Of a stretch of 45,493 bases of DNA, positions 25,323 through 34,519 are shown piece after piece. Position numbers and translations under genes: made by a program. The stretch covers positions 1 through 45,493 of the forward strand of contig JAQCEJ010000035.1 in the NCBI GenBank assembly GCA_027618475.1. The letters run 5' to 3'. The DNA comes from Planctomycetota bacterium (GTDB taxonomy: Bacteria; Planctomycetota; Planctomycetia; Planctomycetales; Planctomycetaceae). Each line of letters opens with the position of its first letter. Position 1 is the stretch's first letter. Under the pieces are notes generated by a model that was not told the origin of the DNA, did no database searches, and saw only the letters and a list, made by a program, of their open reading frames with translations.

Positions 25323-25635
25323 GGCCGAGGACTCCTTGCACCCCTTTAGAGAAGGCGGTCCATTCCTGCTTCTTGGTGGCGAGGGCTTTGCTGCCGGCGG
25401 CGGTCAGCTTGTAGTATTTGCGTCGGCGTCCGTCGGTTTCATTCCAATTAGCAGCGAGATGCTTCTGCCGTTCGAGCCGGTGCAGGGCAGGGTACAGACT
25501 TCCCTCTTTAAGTTCGAAGTACCCGCGCGAACGAGCGAGAACCGTTTGTGCGATCTGATACCCGTACGATGGGCCTTCGGAGATGACTTCGAGAATCAGC
25601 ATCTCAACGGTGCCGGTGAGTAGACGTGAATCCAT
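25315..25635 (-). CDS. PadR-family transcriptional regulator
   Basis: 106 residues, normal for the PadR-s1 subgroup, with AGGGAG seven bases before ATG 25635. It begins with LLTGTVEMLILEVISEGPSY GYQIAQ; the winged helix contains LKEGSLYPALHRLERQKHLA and the wing WNETDGRRRKYYKLTAAG, all characteristic of the family. It probably represses its own operon by binding the AT-rich repeats overlapping the -10 region (inference). It is translationally linked to the HAAS-type protein, which is likely its functional partner. Confidence 0.95.
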   Translation of the reverse strand: MDSRLLTGTVEMLILEVISEGPSYGYQIAQTVLARSRGYFELKEGSLYPALHRLERQKHLAANWNETDGRRRKYYKLTAAGSKALATKKQEWTAFSKGVQGVLGHA

Positions 25636-25671
25636 GAATATTCTCCCTGGCGATAATGCAATGACAGTCTA

Positions 25672-25700
25672 TGTATAGATAGGCTATGTGTGGTTGTCAA
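25672..25700 (-). promoter_or_regulatory. Sigma-70-type promoter of the padR operon with overlapping repeats
   Basis: On the minus strand TTGACA (25695-25700) is separated by exactly 17 bases from TATACA (25672-25677), which places transcription about 30 bases before the padR start. The spacer and -10 box contain ACATAG direct repeats and a CTAT/ATAG inverted repeat, plausible as a PadR operator. Confidence 0.75.
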
Positions 25701-25755
25701 GGGGAAATTCGTGGGGCATCCGTTATTGCTGTCCCTTCGCTATGCCTTTGTAGCT

Positions 25756-25792
25756 GGCCTCGGTGAGGCCGGACCGAGGTCGCAGACCTCGG
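25756..25792 (+). repeat. Dispersed palindromic repeat, copy 2 (double hairpin)
   Basis: Two adjacent perfect hairpins: GGCCTC-ggt-GAGGCC (25756-25770) and CCGAGGTC-gca-GACCTCGG (25774-25792). The same two-hairpin order, with a degenerate second stem, recurs at 36445-36480. It lies between the padR promoter and the end of the RND gene. Confidence 0.7.
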
Positions 25793-25889
25793 TTCAGATG
25801 ACCTCATGTCGGTGTGGTTCCTGGACACAAAGCTGTCCGGGGTACCTGATGTGGGTCCAGGGCCTATCCCAACCGAGCGACTCGAAGGC

Positions 25890-28800
25890 TTAGCTCTGCT
25901 GCTGCGCAGGTTGCTTGACGTCGGGGTATTTCGGGTACAAGATGGAGCCGGCGACGTCCCCTTTGGCGTTTGCAGTGGGTGGGGTGTCGGCAAGGGCACC
26001 GGGGGGATAAACAGTCTCGTCGTCGGGGAAGAACGCCGACCCGACTTTGCCAAGAATGCGCTTGGCATCCATAGCCAGCGTGAAACTGATGGGGATCAGC
26101 ACGAGCGTGAAGACCGTCGAGAGACTTAATCCCCCGAGAATCACGCTCCCCATGCCGCGGTACAATTCGGAACCAGCTCCCGCTGCCCAGACGAGTTCGC
26201 CATTGACCCAACTGGGATTGGGGAACACGAGCGGCATCATGCCGAGCACGGTCGTCAGCGTCGTCATGAAAATCGGCCGCGTGCGCGTACTGACGCTGAA
26301 AATGACCGCCTCGACCGGAGGCATATCGAATTCTTTCATGTTGTTGAGCGATTGATGCACGATCAGAATTGCGTTGTTGACCACAGTACCGATGAGAATG
26401 ATGAAACCGAGCATCGTGAGCATGTCGGCCGACTGGCCCGTGTAAAGATTAAGAACGGCCAACCCGGCGACGCCGCCGACGAGACCGAACATCACGCTGA
26501 AAATAATGACCAGCGGATAAAAGAACGACTCGAAAAGTCCCGCCATCAACAGGTAAGTGATAACGAGTGCGAGCAGCAGATTGCCGCGCATTTCTCGCCA
26601 CGTCTGAGAGAGTTTATCGGCCGTTCCCGCGAGGCGAATTTGATATTGTCCCGATTCGAACGTCGGCGACTGCATCATCGGCTGAACGATTTTTTCGTTA
26701 ATGGTATTCAGCGCGGTTTCTAGCGCCAGTGTCGGTCTCGGAGTCAGAAGAATCGTGATCGTTCGCGTTCGTTCGCTGTGATTGACCTGTTCGGGACCGC
26801 TGGCGATCCGAATGTCGGCGACAGACGAAAGCGATACCACTTCGCCCGTTGGTGTATTAAGCGGCAATTGACCGACGTCCTGCGAGTGCAAGGCGTATTC
26901 GGGAGCACCGTATATCACCATGTCAATCTTGCGGCCGTCGTGCCAGTACTCACCGGCGAAAGCACCATCGATAAGGGCATCGACGGCGTAACCCAGATCG
27001 CTGGCGTTGAGACCCGATTCGGCAACTTCTTCGAGTTTCGGAATAATGTGCAATTCGGGACTCGTCAAATCGAGACTCGGGTCGGGACGCATTTGATTCC
27101 CCTCGGTCATGGGGAATTCCTGCATGCACTGTCCGAAGACTTTGCGGCCTTCCTGCACCAGGACTTCGAGACTAGGGCCGGTAATTTCAATTTCGATCGT
27201 ACGGCCGCCGGTCAACGCATTTTCGAACAGACTGGTCTGTTTCGCGAAAGCGAACACACCGGGAACTTTACTGGCAGCACGAGTGAGCACCGGCACGAGT
27301 TCTGCGGCGCGCAGCGGATCGACCGATCTTGCACCCATGAAAATCTGCCGACCCCGAGCCACGAAGAAAAAGCTGGCGAGTTGCGGCCCGTCCAATGACA
27401 GGGCTTCGGGAGATCCCGGTTTCGCCTCCCAGTAGGGAGAGAGTTCGTTCTCTACGATTCGCCCCATATCGACCATGTGATCGACGTTGTATCCTGGTGG
27501 AGGCGAGACAATCGCGATGACCAAATTGCGGTTTCCGTCGGGAAGGTATTCGATCTGCGGCATCATTTTCTGAATGCCCCACAACGATCCCGTTGCGAAC
27601 GCGGCGACGATGGCAATACGTACGATTCCATTAAGTGGCATCGTGTGCACGAGTTTGAGTCCACCGGTCAACAAGCTGTTTACCCATTGGCCCAGAGCAA
27701 CGAGTCCGAAGAGTTTCCATTGTCTCGCGGCAGGAACGACAATTCGTTTCTTGGGCAACAGGTAACGAGACGCTGCCGGTACGACGGTAATCGAAACGAT
27801 CAACGACAATCCGACCGAACAACTGATCGCTAGCGCAATATCTTTGAAGAGTTGCCCCGCCTGACCTTCCGCAAAGATAACTGGAATAAATACTGCGAGC
27901 GTGGTTAATGTCGAAGCGAGGACCGCCCCCCAGACTTCGGAGGCTCCTTTACGAGTCGCTTCTTCCACACTTTCGCCGAGCTGATAATGCCGATAGATAT
28001 TCTCCAACACGACGATGGCGTTATCGACGACCATGCCGACGGCGAAAGCGATTCCCGCCAGACTGATGACGTTGATGCTGCGGCCGAACGACTTCATGAA
28101 CAGAAATGTGGCGATGACGCTGATGGGAATACTGATGCCGATGATGAGAACCGACCGGGGACTGCGGAGAAAAATCAACAGAATGACGATCGCCATAGTT
28201 CCACCGACGTAGATGTTCCCGGTCACCAGTTCGGTCGCGGAGTAAATATATTCGCTCTGATCGTAAACCTGTTCGAGTTCGACACCGAGTTGCTTCAGAA
28301 TGCCGAGATTGAGTTCGGCGGCGGCAATGCGCAGCGAGTCGCCGAATTGAAGTTTCGCCGATGAGATTTCGAGGGGAGTTAATTCGCCGTCGCCGTTCAG
28401 ATCGAGTTGCTCAAGGGGGGGGCCGATGACTTCAAGGACGTTCGTACCAGGGGCTTGTTGTGCGTTGACGGCGAGCCCCTCGACGCCTTTCTGCCGGACG
28501 ACACCATCCGGTTTCTTATAGGAAATTTCAGCATGGGCGATATCTCCGACGCGAATCGGGGAATTGTCGCGCATGGCGACAACCGTCGCTTCGACTTGTT
28601 CGACCGTTTCGAATTGAGCAAGCGTGCGGATGACGTCGCGGTTTTTTCCTTCCCAGATATCGCCGCCGGACGTGTTCTTGTTTTGATTGACGAGAGCGGT
28701 CCGCAGGTCAGAAACGGTGAGTCCGAATGCGGCGAGTTTGGCCGGATCGACGGTAATGTGCAATTCCTGTTCGCGACCGCCGAAGACGTTGGAGTTTGCA

Positions 28801-29465
28801 ACCCCTTCCACACGTTCGAAGCGGGATTCAATTTGTTCCTCGGCGAATTTGCGGAGTTTCGCAGCATCGTTTTTCGTCGCGAGAAGATCGTTAATCGCAG
28901 GGAAGTCGTGGGAATACTTTTTGAGAGTCGAAAGTTCGATCGCATTTTCGCCCGAAATCATCGGAGCGAGCACGTCGGCAGTCTCGGGATGAGCAGTGAC
29001 GAATTGACGCAACTCTGTGATTTTGGGGGGAATCGGACTGAGAATGAACCAGGCGATAGCATTCGCCGTTGGGTTCACGGTCGTCACGATTGGCTCACGG
29101 GCGTCTGGGGGATATTGCGCAACCTGGTTCAGTTTTTCGCTGACACGGGCGCGGGCGTCGGCCAGACTCGAACCCACTTCGAACTTGAGCACGATGGTAC
29201 CGGTCGAATCGGTGCTCTGGCTTTTGAATTCCTTCAGACCTTCGACGCTTTTAAGTTGCTCTTCCTGTTCTTCGATTATCTCGCGTTCGATTTCCTGTGC
29301 ACTAGCCCCCGGCCAGACGGTCGTGACCGTCACTTCAGGTTCGGTCACGTCCGGCGTGAGTTGAATTGGAGTCTCCCACAAGGCCAACATCCCGAACAAC
29401 ACGGCAAAAATGACCCCTACAGCCACTTTGACAGGATTGTGAACGGCGAAATGTATCAGGTCCAT
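25890..29465 (-). CDS. RND-family efflux pump (HAE/AcrB type) with periplasmic inserts
   Basis: 1191 residues, somewhat longer than the usual 1020-1050. The N-terminal helix is followed by the porter domain start PGASAQEIEREIIEEQEEQL. The core membrane helices carry GISIPISVIATFLFMKSFG, AFAVGMVVDNAIVVLENIYR (with the proton-relay Asp) and the later LGFIILIGTVVNNAILIVHQ. Two regions are unusual: about 145-205, longer than in AcrB, and residues 355-366, DLNGDGELTPLE, which match an EF-hand calcium loop. Such pumps export drugs or lipophiles from the periplasm and inner membrane using the proton gradient, with a fusion protein and outer-membrane channel. The fusion protein and a MarR regulator are directly upstream; no channel gene is adjacent. 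Confidence 0.93.
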   Translation of the reverse strand: MDLIHFAVHNPVKVAVGVIFAVLFGMLALWETPIQLTPDVTEPEVTVTTVWPGASAQEIEREIIEEQEEQLKSVEGLKEFKSQSTDSTGTIVLKFEVGSSLADARARVSEKLNQVAQYPPDAREPIVTTVNPTANAIAWFILSPIPPKITELRQFVTAHPETADVLAPMISGENAIELSTLKKYSHDFPAINDLLATKNDAAKLRKFAEEQIESRFERVEGVANSNVFGGREQELHITVDPAKLAAFGLTVSDLRTALVNQNKNTSGGDIWEGKNRDVIRTLAQFETVEQVEATVVAMRDNSPIRVGDIAHAEISYKKPDGVVRQKGVEGLAVNAQQAPGTNVLEVIGPPLEQLDLNGDGELTPLEISSAKLQFGDSLRIAAAELNLGILKQLGVELEQVYDQSEYIYSATELVTGNIYVGGTMAIVILLIFLRSPRSVLIIGISIPISVIATFLFMKSFGRSINVISLAGIAFAVGMVVDNAIVVLENIYRHYQLGESVEEATRKGASEVWGAVLASTLTTLAVFIPVIFAEGQAGQLFKDIALAISCSVGLSLIVSITVVPAASRYLLPKKRIVVPAARQWKLFGLVALGQWVNSLLTGGLKLVHTMPLNGIVRIAIVAAFATGSLWGIQKMMPQIEYLPDGNRNLVIAIVSPPPGYNVDHMVDMGRIVENELSPYWEAKPGSPEALSLDGPQLASFFFVARGRQIFMGARSVDPLRAAELVPVLTRAASKVPGVFAFAKQTSLFENALTGGRTIEIEITGPSLEVLVQEGRKVFGQCMQEFPMTEGNQMRPDPSLDLTSPELHIIPKLEEVAESGLNASDLGYAVDALIDGAFAGEYWHDGRKIDMVIYGAPEYALHSQDVGQLPLNTPTGEVVSLSSVADIRIASGPEQVNHSERTRTITILLTPRPTLALETALNTINEKIVQPMMQSPTFESGQYQIRLAGTADKLSQTWREMRGNLLLALVITYLLMAGLFESFFYPLVIIFSVMFGLVGGVAGLAVLNLYTGQSADMLTMLGFIILIGTVVNNAILIVHQSLNNMKEFDMPPVEAVIFSVSTRTRPIFMTTLTTVLGMMPLVFPNPSWVNGELVWAAGAGSELYRGMGSVILGGLSLSTVFTLVLIPISFTLAMDAKRILGKVGSAFFPDDETVYPPGALADTPPTANAKGDVAGSILYPKYPDVKQPAQQQS

Positions 29466-29585
29466 TGTCGCGGATTCCGAATCTCAGGTATGCAGGAAGG
29501 AAAAATGATGAGCGCAGTGCGCTAATACTATTTTATTCCAGATTAACAGATAAACGTTTCAACGTCTAAAGTTTTGTCGTGAGAA

Positions 29586-30986
29586 TTAAGGATTCTCGGC
29601 GGGTTGTTTAGCGGGGGGCGAGGCTGGTGGTGCGATTGTTTTCTCTTCGGTGCCGAATTGAATGCGGACTGGCTGAAAGGGTTGAAGCCGTTCGGCCCCT
29701 TCGACGACCACGAATTGATGGTCTTGCAATTCCGGTGCGATGACTTCGATTTCATTTCCTTCCGTCAGGCCGGTTGTCAATGAAATCTGCCGTACCACCC
29801 CTTGAGTCGGATCATTCTTGTCGATGTCACAGACATACATCAGTAATCCGCGAGTTGTTCGCATCAAGGCGTCTTTAGGGGCCATGAGAGCCTGTTGAGG
29901 GGCACCAAAGAGTGTCATTTCCGCCATCATTCCCGCCTTGAGGATCGGTGACCGCACGCCATCGACTTCTGTAAACTGGTTTTGAAGTCGAACTTTAACT
30001 GGAAATCCCCGCGAGCCGGCCTTCCAGTCGCTGGTGGGAACGATGTAACTGACACGTCCCTGCCAGACGTCGTCACTGACTGCGGAAATCTTGATATTGG
30101 ATTCCGATCCCAGCCGTACGTGCTTGATGTCATCCTGATTGACGTTTCCGACGACATCGACGGCATTCAATTCCACCAGCGTAACAACCGGATCCCCTTG
30201 TGAGAGCCATTGCCCTTCATGAGAATGCTCTTCGACGACGAAACCGGAAAACGGAGCTCGGGTAATTCGTTTTTGCTTATCGGCCAAAAGAAACTCGACA
30301 TGGTCCTGTTGCCCCTTCACACGGGCTCGGGCCTGTTCGATGGTCTCTTTTCGTGGCCCTTCGACAATCAATTCGAATTGTGCCTGACTGGCCAGATAGA
30401 GCTGCGAGGCCGCTTCGGCACGTTCTTCGGCTTCGTCGAGTTCGTCCTGATTCGAGGCCTGACGAGCGATAAGCGTACGGATGCGTTCGAGGCGAGACTG
30501 TGTCGATTCCTTCGCCGCTAGATGGGCCTGCATTCGTGCGCGTGCTTCGACGATTTCTTCTTTTCGAGAACCGTTTTCAAGTTCTTCCAGGGCCTGCTGA
30601 CGTTCCGCTAACAGCGCTTTGGCCTCTTCGATTTCGAGATCAGTCGTGACCATTTTCAGGACGGACAGCACGGTTCCTTCTTCGACGAAAGAACCTTCCT
30701 CTGCCAGATACTCTTCGACCTGCCCATTCGATCCCGATGCGACAATGCTGGTACGTGAGGGAACGATACTGCCGACGACAGTCAATTTTGGTGAAACGGT
30801 CTTGATGGAAATCTGACCGAGTCGAACGAGCTGAGGCGGTGGCGCAGGAGGAGCACCCTGCGCAGCAACTTCCTGTTCGCCGGAGTTGCCGCAACCACAA
30901 AACGCCATAATCGCCACCAACCCGCATATGGCGACTGCAACAGTCGGTTGGCGCGAGTCGATGCTCGGACTGATGATGGTCTTCAT
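29586..30986 (-). CDS. Periplasmic membrane-fusion protein of the RND pump
   Basis: 466 residues from ATG 30986, five bases after the marR stop. A signal peptide with a cysteine cluster (MAFCGCGN) suggests a lipoprotein anchor, although the lipobox is not canonical. The order is typical of AcrA/HlyD proteins: a biotinyl-lipoyl-like half (SNGQVEEYLAEEGSFVEEGT), a long alpha-helical hairpin rich in Glu, Ala and Arg (about 115-220), the second lipoyl half (APFSGFVVEEHSHEGQWLSQ), a beta-barrel domain (VVGNVNQDDI) and a membrane-proximal domain. It bridges the pump to an outer-membrane channel. The C-terminal Pro/Ala tail is disordered. Confidence 0.92.
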   Translation of the reverse strand: MKTIISPSIDSRQPTVAVAICGLVAIMAFCGCGNSGEQEVAAQGAPPAPPPQLVRLGQISIKTVSPKLTVVGSIVPSRTSIVASGSNGQVEEYLAEEGSFVEEGTVLSVLKMVTTDLEIEEAKALLAERQQALEELENGSRKEEIVEARARMQAHLAAKESTQSRLERIRTLIARQASNQDELDEAEERAEAASQLYLASQAQFELIVEGPRKETIEQARARVKGQQDHVEFLLADKQKRITRAPFSGFVVEEHSHEGQWLSQGDPVVTLVELNAVDVVGNVNQDDIKHVRLGSESNIKISAVSDDVWQGRVSYIVPTSDWKAGSRGFPVKVRLQNQFTEVDGVRSPILKAGMMAEMTLFGAPQQALMAPKDALMRTTRGLLMYVCDIDKNDPTQGVVRQISLTTGLTEGNEIEVIAPELQDHQFVVVEGAERLQPFQPVRIQFGTEEKTIAPPASPPAKQPAENP

Positions 30987-30991
30987 AAATT

Positions 30992-31540
30992 TTAACTCGC
31001 GGTTACGATTTCTTTGGCAGTGGCTTCAGTCACAATCGGCTGATCACGGTCACTGCTTGCCGCCTGCTGATTCGACATCAACTGAGTCGAAGGGTCTTTC
31101 CCACCGAGATTCTGACAAATTTTAATACAGGTTTTTTTCACGGTCTGCAGGTCTTCTTCAGGAATGTCGACCAGCATCCGCTGTCGGACGTTCTTGCAAC
31201 ATTCGACCATTTGCTCAAAAACCGCTTGGGATTTCGCAGTGGCCCGCAATCGCTTCTTCCGGCGGTCGACGTTGCAAGAAACGCGTTCGAGCCAACCGTC
31301 CCGTTCCATACGGGTCAGAATACCGGCGAGCGTCGGTGCTTCAATCGCCAGCAAATTGGCTAATTCGGTTTGCGACGGCTCTTGTAGCAAGGCCATCGAA
31401 AATAGGACTTCCCATTGCCGAAAAGTGATCTGTTCCCGGGCCAGTTCGGCATTCATCGACTGCCGCACACATTGCGTGGCGGCATACAAAAAATAACCGA
31501 TACTGTTTTCAAAGTCGTATTCTAACACCTTTTTCCTCAT
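30992..31540 (-). CDS. MarR-family transcriptional regulator
   Basis: 182 residues from ATG 31540; GTG 31528 has a better-placed GAGG site (five-base spacing) and would shorten it by four. The winged helix-turn-helix is clear: ITFRQWEVLFSMALLQEPSQ, TELANLLAIEAPTLAGILTR and MERDGWLERVSCNVDRRKKR. A C-terminal polar tail of about 35 residues is outside the MarR fold. As first gene of the marR-fusion protein-pump operon it most likely represses the operon and responds to a small aromatic or drug ligand, as MarR proteins commonly do (inference). Confidence 0.93.
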   Translation of the reverse strand: MRKKVLEYDFENSIGYFLYAATQCVRQSMNAELAREQITFRQWEVLFSMALLQEPSQTELANLLAIEAPTLAGILTRMERDGWLERVSCNVDRRKKRLRATAKSQAVFEQMVECCKNVRQRMLVDIPEEDLQTVKKTCIKICQNLGGKDPSTQLMSNQQAASSDRDQPIVTEATAKEIVTAS

Positions 31541-32153
31541 TCCATCCGGTTGGGTTAGAGACGTTCCGAAACCGCCTTGAAGTCGGCAAAGCTTTACTCA
31601 AATCGAAAGGATCATAAATATGTGTGATGCACCGAAAACCTTCAGGCATTTGATTTTCTGACTCCGTCGCATCGATGATAATGCACCGGCAAGGCGGATT
31701 CAAGAGGCGAATCATTGTAAGGTGATATTTAACCAGCCGTTAGAATCATCACAATCGGTTGGACAGGTGGATGTCGCCATCGCATCATCCGCATGTGTCA
31801 GAACGGTGACACCATCAGAGTGCGCAATGCGAGGTTGAAGGAAGAAATGAGGGAGGGAACCGACAACATGCTCGATGAATGAGCGGGGAGGGTAATATGA
31901 GAAGAAGGATGCGAAACGTCCATTTCGCGATGAGGCGAAAGAGTTTTCACATCATGAAGCCAATGGGAAATGGCCAGGAGTGGCAGTCCGGCGACGAAAA
32001 TCAGAAATGGAGATTGTTTAGCGTTCGAGAGCTGCGAAACTGGCAAAGTTCTTGAAATCACCAGCAACAAATCGGCAACGACTAACCTCGTTCGAACGAA
32101 AATGCTGCGAGATCATCTCCGTTAAATGCGGGTCAGGAGCGGAGGAGACTCAA
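31541..32153. other. Gene-free stretch upstream of the marR operon
   Basis: 613 bases. A weak minus-strand frame (31798-32070, 90 codons) has one hydrophobic patch but no ribosome-binding site and no family resemblance, so I do not call it. The marR promoter should lie in the right-hand third of the MarR-proximal 200 bases; no sharp -35/-10 pair was found. Confidence 0.5.
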
Positions 32154-32408
32154 TCAATCGCGTGCTTTGGGCAAGGCGGCTGAATACAGCATCGTCACCG
32201 AGCCGACCGACATGAGAGCAAATGCGGCCCAGTCTTGCGGGTCGAAAATGCGTTGACCTTCGGGGCTGACACTAGTGAATAGCCCACGAAATTGTGTATC
32301 TCGCGAGTTTTCATCTTTCCCGTGAAGAACCATCTTGTCTACGACGAGAAATTGGACCCCGAGGAGAAATACGAATAGTCCGCTCGCAAAAAACATCGCC
32401 CGTAACAT
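32154..32408 (-). CDS. Small conserved two-helix membrane protein
   Basis: 84 residues. Start ATG 32408 is chosen because AAGGA is seven bases upstream and the protein then begins MLRAMFFASGLFVFLLGVQF; the frame continues to 32468 without support. There are two membrane helices, about 3-22 and 60-78 (WAAFALMSVGSVTMLYSAAL), with a polar loop containing VDKMVLHGKDEN. I recognise the general type as a conserved hypothetical of planctomycetes; the function is unknown. It appears to stand alone, divergent from the M20 dipeptidase gene. Confidence 0.75.
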   Translation of the reverse strand: MLRAMFFASGLFVFLLGVQFLVVDKMVLHGKDENSRDTQFRGLFTSVSPEGQRIFDPQDWAAFALMSVGSVTMLYSAALPKARD

Positions 32409-33009
32409 GTGGGATTCCTTCGTCGATGAAGCAAGATTCGGCTGAATCTGTGTTGTGAACCACGCCATCGTCAGCCGAAGTGACGTTAAGCGGCGAATTC
32501 GAGAGTCGTTCTTGTCGAATGCATCGCATCGAATTGTCTGAGTCGTGACATAGCGACATCAATTCGATTATTGTGTTTATCGGTGTGCGACGAAAATTGA
32601 CTTCAACGTGACTTTCAGCAGTTACAATCCTGCGGATGAGTTGATCCTGTCGTAAGGATTACGACGGTTTTTTCTCTGCAATTCATTCGAAAAGAGATTG
32701 GAACAATCGATCACATTGGCGATTGAAGAATCTGTCGATTTAACGAATCACAATTGGGTTTTCTATCTTCACGCGATGTCAACTCAGCCCTGTTTCCCGT
32801 TAATATTCGTAAGATCGGCACATTTTAACGGGGAATTCAATTCGATTTTGGTAGTGATTCAACTCCCTTGCTTCAATTACATTCTCCAGACTTCGCTAAA
32901 ATCTCTGCAGGTGTCGCAGTCTGAGAGGCTTGCATCGCCAGCTGAAATGCGTTGCAATCCAGCGAGCAGAGTTTTTACCTCGCTTCCCATTCGTGAGTGG
33001 AACAATACC
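32409..33009. other. 601-base intergenic region upstream of the M20 gene
   Basis: The M20 reading frame is open upstream to 32698, but that extension has no homology-like character, so the region is treated as non-coding. It holds a rho-independent-terminator-like hairpin (32649-32676) and AT-rich promoter-like DNA, for example TAAAAT near 32899. Confidence 0.5.
32649..32676 (+). terminator. Terminator-like hairpin with T tract, no gene directly upstream
   Basis: GTCGTAA (32649-32655), GGA loop and TTACGAC (32659-32665) form a perfect 7-bp stem followed by GGTTTTTTCTC on the plus strand. No plus-strand gene precedes it closely, so it may end a small RNA or act as an attenuator in the leader of the M20 gene. 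Confidence 0.45.
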
Positions 33010-34377
33010 ATGCAGGATGTCGATTCCTATCTCGATCGTGAATCCGGTCGATTTGTTGCCGAATTATGCGATTTGCTCAAGATCCCCAGCGTCAGTGGAG
33101 ATTCGGCATTTCGTTCTCAGACGCGAAATGCGGCGGAGTTCGTTCGCAACAACCTGCAGCACGCCGGCGTCGACGCCGAACTCGTCGAAACGCCCGGCCA
33201 TCCCATCGTTCTCGGTCGCTGGCAGAAGTTAGCTGACGCCCCGACCGTGCTGATTTACGGACATTACGACGTCCAACCCCCCGATCCGCTCGACAAATGG
33301 ATTACCCCTCCCTTCGAACCAACCGAACGCGACGGCTACATCTACGCCCGCGGTGCCACCGACGATAAGGGGCAGATGTTTACGCACATCAAATCGGTCG
33401 AGGCCTGGCTGAAGACCAAAGGGGAACTGCCGCTCAACGTCATTTATGTGATCGAAGGGGAAGAAGAAGTCGGTAGCGGCAATCTCGACAACTTCCTCGA
33501 AACATACCGCAACGAACTGAAGTGCGACGTCGCCGTCATCAGCGATACCAGCCAATACAGTCCCGAACTCCCGGCGATCACATATGGACTCCGTGGCATC
33601 CTCGCCGCTGAAATCCGCCTGCATGGGCCCTCGCAAGATCTGCACAGTGGCATTTTCGGTGGATCAATTGCCAATCCCGCGACTGCGCTTGCAAGACTGA
33701 TTGCTGCCTTGCACGATGACAAAGGTCGCGTGCAGATTCCCGGTTTCTACGACGACGTGTTGCCTCTTTCCGATGCCGAACGCAAGCAATTCGCTGATCT
33801 GCCGTTCGACGAATCGGCATTCCTTAAATCTCTGGGAACCTCTGCAACCTTTGGTGAATCAGATTTCACCACGCTCGAACGCCGCTGGGCGCGACCGACG
33901 TGTGAGATCAACGGCATGGCCAGCGGTTACACCGGAGAAGGGCCCAAGACGATTGTCCCTTCCACCGCGATGGTGAAAATCACCTGCCGTCTGGTTCCCG
34001 ATCAGAATCACGAAGCATTGACTGCCGCCCTCAAAACGTTTCTTGAAAAGCGATTGCCGCCGGGCATCACGATGGAATTCGAGTCGCAACATGGAGCCCC
34101 GGCGTTCGTCTTCGATCCGAACAGCCCCTATCTCGAAGCGGCCAAGCGAGCGATCACCGCCGCGTTCGGCACGCCTCCGGTTCTCATCCGCGAGGGGGGC
34201 TCGATTCCCGTCGTCTCGACCTTCCGCCAGATTCTGGGAGTCGATACACTTCTGCTCGGATGGGGCCAGAACACCGACAATTTGCACAGCCCCAACGAAC
34301 GGTTCCGCCTCGTCGACTTTCAACGCGGCATTCGTGCGAGTGCCTATTTGTGGCACGAACTGGCCGCGTTGAAATGA
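33010..34377 (+). CDS. M20-family metallo-dipeptidase
   Basis: 455 residues from ATG 33010; residues upstream of this Met in the open frame do not look like protein. The metal-binding signature is complete: [17 protein letters not shown] (His85, Asp87), GATDDKGQ (118-119), IEGEEEVGS (149-156) and a C-terminal His in [11 protein letters not shown] dimerisation/lid domain (about 190-330) contains [15 protein letters not shown]. It resembles dipeptidases of the M20A/CNDP group (hydrolysis of dipeptides such as carnosine-like substrates) in length and in the QPPDPLDKW context. No signal peptide was seen, so it is cytosolic. Confidence 0.92.
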   Translation: MQDVDSYLDRESGRFVAELCDLLKIPSVSGDSAFRSQTRNAAEFVRNNLQHAGVDAELVETPGHPIVLGRWQKLADAPTVLIYGHYDVQPPDPLDKWITPPFEPTERDGYIYARGATDDKGQMFTHIKSVEAWLKTKGELPLNVIYVIEGEEEVGSGNLDNFLETYRNELKCDVAVISDTSQYSPELPAITYGLRGILAAEIRLHGPSQDLHSGIFGGSIANPATALARLIAALHDDKGRVQIPGFYDDVLPLSDAERKQFADLPFDESAFLKSLGTSATFGESDFTTLERRWARPTCEINGMASGYTGEGPKTIVPSTAMVKITCRLVPDQNHEALTAALKTFLEKRLPPGITMEFESQHGAPAFVFDPNSPYLEAAKRAITAAFGTPPVLIREGGSIPVVSTFRQILGVDTLLLGWGQNTDNLHSPNERFRLVDFQRGIRASAYLWHELAALK

Positions 34378-34482
34378 CGAATGTCGAAGCACCAATGACG
34401 AAGCAATGACGAAGCACGAATGACCAATAAGCAATTCAATTCGTCATTCGGACATTTGGTATTCGGATTTCGACATTCATCA
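34374..34482. repeat. Imperfect palindrome between the M20 and serS genes
   Basis: Left-half words ATGACGAATGTCGAA, CCAATGACGAAGC (with AATGACGAAGC repeated) recur as complements in the right half (GTCATTCG, TTCGACATTCATC). ATGTCGAA at 34381-34388 pairs with TTCGACAT at 34469-34476, and GAATGAC pairs with GTCATTC near the centre. It begins at the M20 stop codon. It is likely a dispersed intergenic repeat and may terminate transcription. Confidence 0.55.
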
Positions 34483-34519
34483 TTAACTTTTAACAACTCC
34501 CAATTCTCCGGACACCTCC

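Noticed and set aside
28407-29525. 372-codon plus-strand frame opposite the RND pump gene
   Set aside because: It lies opposite well-conserved RND coding sequence and is rich in Arg, Phe and Asp without any fold signature; shadow frame.
31798-32070. 90-codon minus-strand frame upstream of marR
   Set aside because: One hydrophobic patch but no ribosome-binding site, Ser/His-rich remainder and no recognisable family.
32698-33009. N-terminal extension of the M20 dipeptidase frame
   Set aside because: The added 104 codons do not resemble any M20 N-terminus, and the family-like sequence begins at the Met at 33010.
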